A DNA stretch of 56,824 nt from Streptomyces sp. man185 (GTDB lineage: Bacteria; Actinomycetota; Actinomycetes; Streptomycetales; Streptomycetaceae). Numbering within the stretch: position 1 is the first letter of the stretch; each line of letters starts with the position of its first letter. The notes below the pieces were generated by a model. It saw only the letters and a program-made list of their open reading frames with translations. It was not told the DNA's origin and ran no database searches. Position numbers and translations under genes: made by a program. This document shows positions 17,221-23,484 of the stretch, piece by piece. The DNA is taken from assembly GCA_002551355.1 (NCBI GenBank), contig NTHE01000053.1, positions 1-56,824 of the forward strand. Reading direction: 5' to 3'.

Positions 17221-18624
17221 GTGGCGCCCTGTCAGCTCGGCCCGGACCCTGCGTCCCACGGTGAGCGCTTCACCGTGCTCGACCCGGCGACGGGCGAGGC
17301 CTTCGACGATGCTCCCGACCAGCGGGCCCAGGAGCTGGACGCGGTGGTCCGCCGCGCGCACGAGGCCTGGCGGAGCTGGCGGGCCGACCCTGCCGCCCGC
17401 GCCGCCGCCCTGCTGGCGGCGGCCGACGCCGTGGAGGCGGCCGGGGCGGAGCTCGCTCCCCTGCTCACCCGTGAGCAGGGAAAACCCCTTGCCGAGTCGT
17501 ACGCGGAGATCGCCCGCACGGCGGCCCGGCTGCGCCACTTCGCCGCATCGGCCCCAGAAATCCAGACGATCGCGGACGGCCGGGCCGTGCACAGCGAGAT
17601 CCGCTGGCGGTCGCTCGGACCCGTCGCCGCCATCGTCCCGTGGAACTTCCCGCTCCAGCTCGCGTCGGCGAAGTTCGCGCCCGCGCTCGCCGCGGGCAAC
17701 ACGGTGGTGCTCAAGCCGTCCCCCTTCACGCCGCTGGCCACCCGGCTGCTGGGATCCGTCCTGTCCGCCGCCCTGCCCGAGGGCGTGCTGACGATCGTCA
17801 CCGGCCGCGAACCCCTCGGCGCGCTGCTCGCGTCGCACCCGGGGATCCGCCATGTGACCTTCACGGGCTCGGTCCCCACCGGGCGGGCCGTCGCGGCGGG
17901 CGCGGCGTCCGGCCTCACCCGGGTCACCCTGGAGCTGGGCGGGAACGACGCCGCGATCCTGCTGGACGACGTGGACGTGGAGCGGATCGCGGACCGGCTG
18001 TTCTGGGCGGCGTTCCGCAACTGCGGGCAGGTCTGCATGGCGGTCAAGCGCGTCTACGCCCCAGCCCGTCTCCACGCCCAGGTCGTGGAGGCCCTCGCGG
18101 AACGGGCGAAGGCGGTCGTCGTCGGAGCAGGCCTCGATCCGGGTACGGAGCTGGGGCCGCTCAACAACGCCGCCCAGTTGGCCCGCGTGGAGCGCTGCAC
18201 GACCAGGGCCCTCGCGGACGGGGCGCGGGCCGTGGCCGGCGGCCACCGGCTGGACCGGCCGGGCTACTTCCACGCGCCGACCGTCCTGGCCGATGTCCCG
18301 CCCGACAGCGCGGTGGTGACGGAGGAGCAGTTCGGTCCGGTCCTGCCGGTGCTGTCGTACGGGAGCATCGACGAAGCCGTCGAGGCGGCCAACGCCACGA
18401 GCTTCGGGCTGGGCGGCTCGGTGTGGGGCACCGACCTGGACCGGGCCGAGGCGGTGGCCGGCCGCCTGGAGTGCGGGACGGCGTGGATCAACCACCACGC
18501 CGAACTCTCCCTCGCCCAGCCCTTCGCCGGCATCAAGGACAGCGGCGTCGGCGTCGCGGGCGGGCCGTGGGGGCTCTACGGAAACCTCAGCCCCTTTGTC
18601 GTACACCGCCCCCAGGAGGCCTGA
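17221..18624 (+). CDS. Aldehyde dehydrogenase family protein
   Basis: 467 residues, NAD(P)-dependent aldehyde dehydrogenase. Motifs in order: GPVAAIVPWNFPLQLASAKF, HVTFTGSVPTGRAVA (cofactor loop), LELGGNDAAILLDD with the general-base Glu, and NCGQVCMAVKRVYA with the catalytic Cys. GTG at 17221, 8 bases after the mfnB-like stop. It would oxidise an aldehyde to an acid; the formyl group of the furan made by the preceding enzyme is the natural candidate, by context only. Confidence 0.88.
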   Translation: MAPCQLGPDPASHGERFTVLDPATGEAFDDAPDQRAQELDAVVRRAHEAWRSWRADPAARAAALLAAADAVEAAGAELAPLLTREQGKPLAESYAEIARTAARLRHFAASAPEIQTIADGRAVHSEIRWRSLGPVAAIVPWNFPLQLASAKFAPALAAGNTVVLKPSPFTPLATRLLGSVLSAALPEGVLTIVTGREPLGALLASHPGIRHVTFTGSVPTGRAVAAGAASGLTRVTLELGGNDAAILLDDVDVERIADRLFWAAFRNCGQVCMAVKRVYAPARLHAQVVEALAERAKAVVVGAGLDPGTELGPLNNAAQLARVERCTTRALADGARAVAGGHRLDRPGYFHAPTVLADVPPDSAVVTEEQFGPVLPVLSYGSIDEAVEAANATSFGLGGSVWGTDLDRAEAVAGRLECGTAWINHHAELSLAQPFAGIKDSGVGVAGGPWGLYGNLSPFVVHRPQEA

Positions 18625-18626
18625 CC

Positions 18627-19715
18627 ATGAGGTTCGGTGCGGCGGTACTGCGCTCGTACGAGGCCCCGTTCGCCGTCGAGGAGGTGATCCTGAACGCGGG
18701 CCCGGCCGACGGCGAGATCCTGGTCCGCATCGCGGGCTGCGGCATGTGCCGGACCGATCTCGCCGTCCGGCGCTCGGCGGGCCGCTCACCCCTGCCGGCG
18801 GTGCTCGGCCACGAGGGGGCCGGAGTGGTGGTGGAGACGGGCGGCCCGGACCCGGGCCTGAGCCCCGGTGACCACGTCGTGCTGAGCTTCGACTCCTGCG
18901 GACACTGCCGGAGCTGCCTGGGCGCGGCCCCCGCCTACTGTGACCGGTTCGCCGCGCTCAACCTCTTCGGGGGCCGCGTCGAGAACGCGGACCGGTTCAC
19001 CGACGCGGCCGGGGGCACTTTGGCCCCTCGGTGGTTCGGCCAGTCCTCGTTCGCGGAGTACGCGATGGTCCCCGCCCGCAGCGCCGTACGGGTCGACCCC
19101 TCGCTCCCCCTCGAACTGCTCGGGCCGCTCGGCTGCGGATTCCTCACCGGGGCCGGAGCGGTCCTCAACTCCTTCGGCGCGGGCCCCGGCGACACCGTCG
19201 CGGTCTTCGGCGCCGGAGCGGTGGGCCTGGCCGCGGTCATGGCGGCGACCGCCGCCGGGGCCGTCGCCGTGGCGGTCGACCGGCACCCCGAACGGCTGGC
19301 GCTCGCGGAGAAGCTGAGCGCGACCCCGCTGCACGCCGCCTCGGGCGACCTGCCCGGCCGCGTCCAGCGGCTGACCGACGGCGGCGCGCAGTACGCCCTC
19401 GACACCACGGGCGACGCCCGGCTGATCAACGACGCGCTCCGGTCGCTGCGCCCGAGAGGCCACCTCGGCCTGGTGGCCCGGCTGCACACCGATCTCCCGC
19501 TGGGGCCGGGGGCCCTGGACCGGGGCCGGAGGATCTCCCACATCTGCGAGGGGGACGCCGTCCCGGCCCTGATGGTCCCCCGGCTGACCGGGCTGTGGCA
19601 GGCCGGGCGGTTCCCCTTCGACCAGCTGATCCGCACGTACCCGCTCACCGACATCGACGAGGCCGAAGCCGACTGCGAGGCGGGCCGCGTGGTGAAGCCG
19701 GTCCTGATCCCGTAA
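18627..19715 (+). CDS. Zinc-dependent alcohol dehydrogenase, aryl-alcohol type
   Basis: 362 residues of the medium-chain dehydrogenase family. Catalytic zinc ligands are in GCGMCRTDLAVRR and GHEGAGVVVE; the four-Cys structural zinc site is CGHCRSCLGAAPAYC; the Rossmann motif is VFGAGAVGLAAVMA. The segment around DRFAALNLFGGR resembles benzyl/aryl alcohol dehydrogenases, which suits a hydroxymethylfuran substrate. ATG at 18627 is 2 bases after the aldehyde dehydrogenase stop with CAGGAGG upstream, so the two are translated together. Substrate is inferred. Confidence 0.87.
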   Translation: MRFGAAVLRSYEAPFAVEEVILNAGPADGEILVRIAGCGMCRTDLAVRRSAGRSPLPAVLGHEGAGVVVETGGPDPGLSPGDHVVLSFDSCGHCRSCLGAAPAYCDRFAALNLFGGRVENADRFTDAAGGTLAPRWFGQSSFAEYAMVPARSAVRVDPSLPLELLGPLGCGFLTGAGAVLNSFGAGPGDTVAVFGAGAVGLAAVMAATAAGAVAVAVDRHPERLALAEKLSATPLHAASGDLPGRVQRLTDGGAQYALDTTGDARLINDALRSLRPRGHLGLVARLHTDLPLGPGALDRGRRISHICEGDAVPALMVPRLTGLWQAGRFPFDQLIRTYPLTDIDEAEADCEAGRVVKPVLIP

Positions 19716-19783
19716 GGCCCGCGAATTCCGCGTACCGGAGTTCCCGTACCGCGCCTACCGCGCGCCGTACCGAAGGAGTGCAC

Positions 19784-20722
19784 ATGGTCGACACAGCGCA
19801 TCGGAACACCGACGGCACCGGTGTGGAGGGCGTGGCAGGAGGGGTCGGTGTGACCGCTCTCCTGGTCGCGGCGGCGCGGGCCATCGAGACCCACCGCCCC
19901 GACAGCCTGGCCCGGGACGTCTTCGCGGAGCACTTCGTGCGCACGGCCCCGGCCTCCACGGGCTGGCCGGTCCACCCGGGGGAGGTCCCGGAGGGGGACG
20001 CGAACCCGCTGTGGGGACGGTTCGCCCGGTACTTCGGGCTGCGGACGCGGGTTCTCGACGACTTCCTCCTCCGGTCGGTCCACGCGCAGAACGCCCGCCA
20101 AGTGGTCCTGCTCGGGGCGGGTTTGGACGCGCGTGCGTTCCGGCTCGACTGGCCTCCCGGCTGCGTGGTCTTCGAGATCGACCGGGAGGAGGTGCTGGCC
20201 TTCAAGCACCGGGTGCTCGGCGGCCTTTCGGCCGCCCCGAAGGCAGCACGCGTCCCGGTCCCGATGGATCTGCGCGCCGACTGGGCCGGCGCTCTGCCCC
20301 GCGCCGGCTTCGACCCGGCCGCGCCGAGCGTCTGGCTGGTCGAGGGGCTGCTGTTCTACCTGCCGCCCGCCGCCGAGACCTATCTCATCGACACGGTGGC
20401 GGGGCTGAGCGCAGGGGGAAGCGCGCTGGCCTTCGAGGTCAAGCTGGAGAAGGACCTGCTGGAGTACCGCGACAGCACGCTGTACACCTCCACGAGGGAC
20501 CAGATCGGCATCGACCTGCTGGACCTGTTCGACCTGAATCCCCGCCCCGACTCCGCAGGCCGCTTGGCGGACCGGGGCTGGTCCACCTCGGTCCACACCC
20601 CCTTCGACTTCACCCGCCTGCACGGCCGCGGCCCCCTGCCCGAGCCGAACGACGCGCTGGCGGGCAACCGGTGGGTGTTCGCGGACAAGCCGCGTTCCGC
20701 CGGTGTCGGAAGCGAGGCGTGA
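19784..20722 (+). CDS. Class I SAM-dependent methyltransferase (leucine carboxyl methyltransferase-like)
   Basis: 312 residues of the TIGR00027/PPM1-like family: ALLVAAARAIETHRPDSLARD at the N-terminus, QVVLLGAGLDARAFRLDWP as the SAM-binding motif I, FEIDREEVLAFK for the acidic ribose contact, and SVWLVEGLLFYLP as the post-II motif. Characterised relatives are often O-methyltransferases. ATG at 19784 with GAAGGAG upstream, 68 bases after the alcohol dehydrogenase. It may methylate a furan carboxylate or hydroxyl, but it also lies next to the repeat-peptide operon; which system it serves is open. Confidence 0.85.
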   Translation: MVDTAHRNTDGTGVEGVAGGVGVTALLVAAARAIETHRPDSLARDVFAEHFVRTAPASTGWPVHPGEVPEGDANPLWGRFARYFGLRTRVLDDFLLRSVHAQNARQVVLLGAGLDARAFRLDWPPGCVVFEIDREEVLAFKHRVLGGLSAAPKAARVPVPMDLRADWAGALPRAGFDPAAPSVWLVEGLLFYLPPAAETYLIDTVAGLSAGGSALAFEVKLEKDLLEYRDSTLYTSTRDQIGIDLLDLFDLNPRPDSAGRLADRGWSTSVHTPFDFTRLHGRGPLPEPNDALAGNRWVFADKPRSAGVGSEA

Positions 20723-20882
20723 GTTCCGGCAATCGGAGGACTTCTCGCTGCTCGAATCGATGTTTCTCAGCCACGGGGATACGGTGATTACGGATTATTT
20801 CAGTGCAAATCGACGTCCCGGCGACCGGGTTTCCGGAGAGCGGAAAACCATCGTCCCCATGGTGCGATCCCAGGAGGAATGA
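20703..20882 (+). CDS. Possible 59-residue ORF ahead of the repeat peptide (uncertain)
   Basis: From GTG at 20703 a frame runs to TGA at 20880-20882, overlapping the methyltransferase end and forming an ATGA overlap with the repeat-peptide start region. It includes EDFSLLESMFLSHGDTVI and ends VRSQEE. Against it: no ribosome site before the GTG, lower third-position GC at 20745-20815, and this stretch is where a promoter for the peptide would be expected. Confidence 0.2.
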   Translation: MSEARREFRQSEDFSLLESMFLSHGDTVITDYFSANRRPGDRVSGERKTIVPMVRSQEE

Positions 20883-21094
20883 TGACCGAGCACGACGCGA
20901 GTGGAGCTGAGGGACCGGCGGACGGCGGAGCGGCGGGTACGCCCGGCGTCCACGACGGCGGAGCCGATGGCGGCGCGGACGGCGGAGCCGAAGGGCCCGC
21001 CGATGGTGGTGCGGCCGGTACGCCCGGCGTCCACGACGGCGGAGCCGACGGTGGCGCGGACGGCGGGGCCGATGAGGCCGGCAGCCGCTCTTGA
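20882..21094 (+). CDS. Repeat-containing acidic small protein, putative modified-peptide precursor
   Basis: About 70 residues, rich in Gly, Ala and Asp. After a short leader (MTEHDASGA) it consists of two identical 27-residue units, each starting EGPADGGAAG and continuing TPGVHDGGADGGADGGA, then a tail DEAGSRS. The DNA of the two units differs at 11 codons, all synonymous, so the peptide sequence has been under selection. AGGAGG at 20872-20877 is ideal; ATG at 20882 (or 20879). Its stop lies 2 bases before the JmjC oxygenase ATG, so the two are coupled. JmjC/cupin-4 enzymes hydroxylate His, Arg, Asn or Asp in proteins; the single His and the repeated DGGA blocks in each unit are candidate sites. 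Function is unknown. Confidence 0.75.
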   Translation: MTEHDASGAEGPADGGAAGTPGVHDGGADGGADGGAEGPADGGAAGTPGVHDGGADGGADGGADEAGSRS

Positions 21095-21096
21095 GC

Positions 21097-22353
21097 ATGC
21101 CCCGCACCGAACTCCAGGATTCCGGCGTCCGCGAGGGCGCCGGAATCCTGGAGTCCCGCCTGACCAGGCTCAGCCGGGAGGAATTCGCTCGTGACGTCTG
21201 GGCCCGGACAGCGGCGCTGACGCGCGAGGCGAGCGATTTCTCCGATGTCCTCTCCACGTCCGCCGTGGACGAGCTGATCTCCCGCCGCGGGTTGCGTACG
21301 CCGTTCCTCCGCGTCGCCAAGGACGGAGCCACGCTTCCTTCCTCGTCCTTCACGGCGCCCGCGGGGGTCGGGGCCACCGTCGCCGATCAGCTCGACGACA
21401 CCGCCCTGTGGCGTGCGTTCGCGGACGGTGCCACGCTCGTTCTGCAGGCGCTGCACCGCACCTGGGAGCCGGTGGCGGACCTGGTCTCCGGACTGAGTAC
21501 CGAGCTGGGTCATCCCGTACAGGCGAACGCCTATGTCACCCCGCCGCAGAACCGGGGGTTCGACGCGCACTACGACGTGCACGACGTCTTCGTCCTCCAG
21601 ATCGAGGGGGCGAAACGGTGGGTGATCCACGAGCCGGTGCTGCCGGATCCGTTGCGCGATCAGCCGTGGACCGATCACCGTGCGGCCGTCGCCGACCAGG
21701 CCGCGCACGGGACGCCCCACCTGGACACCATGCTCCGTCCCGGCGATGTGCTCTACCTGCCGCGCGGCTGGCTGCACGCGGCGCAGGCCCAGGGAGAGGT
21801 CTCGGTCCATCTGACGCTGGGGGTCCACGTCTGGACCCGGTATGCGCTGGCCGAGCAGCTGACCCGGGCCGCCCTCGCGGCGCTGTGCGACGATCCGTCC
21901 ATGCGGCGCTCCCTTCCCCTGGGGACGAGGGGCCCGGGCGGCGCGGACGGCCCGGACGATGTGGACGGTACGGCCGGCTCGTGCGGTTCGGACGGCGACA
22001 TGGACCTGGTCCGTGAGCACCTGCTCGCCGCCGTCGCCGAGGCCGACCCCGCCCCGCTGTTCCACCGCGCGCGGCGGTCCCAGGGCCGCCCCGCTCCCCT
22101 GGGGCCGGTGGCCCAGCTCACCGCGTTGAACGGCCTCGGAACGACGTCGCCGGTACGGCTGCGTAAGGCACTGGAGCCACGGCTGGAAGGAACGCGGCTG
22201 TTCACCCGCGTCGGTCACCTCGACTTCCCGGCGCCCGACCTCGTGCCCGTGGCCCGGCTGCTCGACGGCCAGGTCCGCACCGCCGGCGAGCTCGGCCTCG
22301 CTCTCGCCGGGCGGCTGCTGCGGGCGGGCGTGCTGGTGCCCGCGGACCGGTGA
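21097..22353 (+). CDS. JmjC/cupin-4 domain oxygenase (ribosomal-oxygenase-like)
   Basis: 418 residues of the Fe(II)/2-oxoglutarate cupin-4 family (YcfD, NO66, MINA53). Iron ligands are visible: H158-x-D160 in GFDAHYDVHDVFVLQIEG and H227 in GDVLYLPRGWLHAA; KRW after the first strand is typical. A C-terminal winged-helix-like part follows a low-complexity GPGGADGPDDVDG linker. Family members hydroxylate amino-acid side chains of ribosomal or other proteins; here the adjacent repeat protein is the suspected substrate. Start: ATG at 21097, coupled to the preceding stop; TTG at 21091 is possible. A perfect hairpin lies in its first codons. The 3' end overlaps the ferredoxin-like gene by 4 bases. 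Confidence 0.85.
   Translation: MPRTELQDSGVREGAGILESRLTRLSREEFARDVWARTAALTREASDFSDVLSTSAVDELISRRGLRTPFLRVAKDGATLPSSSFTAPAGVGATVADQLDDTALWRAFADGATLVLQALHRTWEPVADLVSGLSTELGHPVQANAYVTPPQNRGFDAHYDVHDVFVLQIEGAKRWVIHEPVLPDPLRDQPWTDHRAAVADQAAHGTPHLDTMLRPGDVLYLPRGWLHAAQAQGEVSVHLTLGVHVWTRYALAEQLTRAALAALCDDPSMRRSLPLGTRGPGGADGPDDVDGTAGSCGSDGDMDLVREHLLAAVAEADPAPLFHRARRSQGRPAPLGPVAQLTALNGLGTTSPVRLRKALEPRLEGTRLFTRVGHLDFPAPDLVPVARLLDGQVRTAGELGLALAGRLLRAGVLVPADR
21111..21154 (+). repeat. 17-bp perfect inverted repeat at the start of the JmjC gene
   Basis: ACTCCAGGATTCCGGCG (21111-21127) is exactly complementary to 21138-21154 around a 10-base loop. It begins 14 bases into the JmjC gene, just after the repeat-peptide stop. 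A stem this strong between a small abundant protein and its enzyme could act as a partial terminator, an mRNA stabiliser or a translation gate. Confidence 0.7.
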
Positions 22354-23246
22354 GCACGCCGGATCGGTTCTTCTGCGCCGACGCGGCCCGGGCCCGTGAC
22401 GACGCCTTCGTCGGCACTGCTCCTTTCGGCTCCGCCTGGGTTCTCATCGAGTACCGGCGCGCTTGGCCCGCCAACGGTTTCGACGGCCTCGACCTCGATC
22501 CGGAGACCAAGACCCTCGTGTTCACCGCGGCCCGAGCGAGCCGCGCCCGGATCCTCCTCATCCGGCGGCACGGACGCCGCCGCCCCGAGGGGAGCAGCCG
22601 GTGGGCGGTACTGCACCACGACAGCTCCGGCGCGCTGCGCCAGCAGTGGGGCAGCTGGCACCGCGACCAGGACCTGGCGCGGATCGTGACCGCCCTGGAC
22701 TCCCCGGGGATGCCGGGCCTCGCCCCCGTCGTCCTCGTCTGCGCCCACGGCCTGCACGACGCCTGCTGCGCGGTGCGCGGGCGGCCCGTGGGCCAGGCCC
22801 TCAGCGCGCGCTGGCCCGACCTGGTGTGGGAGTGCACGCATGTGGGCGGTGACAGGTTCGCGGCCAATGTCGTCGTCGTGCCCGACGGCGTCTACTACGG
22901 CAATCTGGACGCCCGGTCGGCGGTCACCGTGGTCGAGGAGCACCTCGCCGACCGTATCCGCGCCGACCACCTGCGGGGCTACACCACCCTCCGCCCGCCG
23001 CAGCAGGCAGCGGTGGCCGCGGTGCTCCGGCACTTCGGCCCGGCAGGCAGACACGATCACGCGGTCACCGCGACGGTCCGCGACGACGACGGCTGGCACG
23101 TCCGCGTCAGCGGTCGGGCGCCGCACGCCAGGGTGTTCGACATCGAGGTACGGGCCCGGCGCACTCCGGCGCGCCAACTGACCTGCCGCGGACCGGCGAA
23201 CAGTTCCGCCCTCGTCTATGACGTGACGTCGATCCGCGACTGCTGA
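22350..23246 (+). CDS. Sucrase-ferredoxin-like protein (thioredoxin-fold [2Fe-2S])
   Basis: 298 residues of the sucrase/ferredoxin-like family. The cluster motif CAHGLHDACCAVRGRPVG is plain, with a further Cys in the N-terminal FFCADAAR; ECTHVGGDRFAANVVVVPDG follows as in thioredoxin-like ferredoxins. It may carry electrons. GTG at 22350 overlaps the JmjC stop (GTGA), so it belongs to the same operon as the repeat peptide and the oxygenase. 2-oxoglutarate oxygenases do not normally need a ferredoxin, so its presence hints at an extra redox step or at iron reduction. No sucrase activity is implied. Confidence 0.85.
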   Translation: MSTPDRFFCADAARARDDAFVGTAPFGSAWVLIEYRRAWPANGFDGLDLDPETKTLVFTAARASRARILLIRRHGRRRPEGSSRWAVLHHDSSGALRQQWGSWHRDQDLARIVTALDSPGMPGLAPVVLVCAHGLHDACCAVRGRPVGQALSARWPDLVWECTHVGGDRFAANVVVVPDGVYYGNLDARSAVTVVEEHLADRIRADHLRGYTTLRPPQQAAVAAVLRHFGPAGRHDHAVTATVRDDDGWHVRVSGRAPHARVFDIEVRARRTPARQLTCRGPANSSALVYDVTSIRDC

Positions 23247-23267
23247 GCGACGGCTCGCGCGGCCGGC

Positions 23268-23475
23268 CGTGACCGCACAGCGCGGCCGGGTCAGGATCAG
23301 CTCTCCGGGTGCGGAGTCCTTGAGCAGGAGGCCGCACTGCCGTGACCGAGCGCCCGCAGCACGTTGTCGCCTTCGCCGAACGTCGTCAGGATCAGCGCCC
23401 GTACACCCGGCGCTGACCGGCGCAGCTCGGCGAGGACAGCGAGGCCGTATCCCCCGGACCGGCCTCGGTGGCGCG
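23268..23475 (-). pseudogene. Remnant of a LuxR-type response regulator receiver domain
   Basis: Read on the minus strand, this gap encodes YGLAVLAELRRSAPGVRALI then LTTFGEGDNVLRALGHG, the middle of a NarL/LuxR receiver domain; a frame change then reaches LLKDSAPGELIL, the expected continuation. Both ends are missing. It is a decayed fragment between the ferredoxin gene and the conflict operon. Confidence 0.6.
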
Positions 23476-23484
23476 GGCGGTCTC

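Noticed and set aside
20800..22218. Minus-strand frame with Pro/Ser repeats (PPSAPPSAPPSWTPG) opposite the repeat peptide
   Set aside because: The plus frame has AGGAGG, a coupled downstream gene and synonymous-only differences between repeats; the minus frame has none of these and is the mirror image of the JmjC gene.
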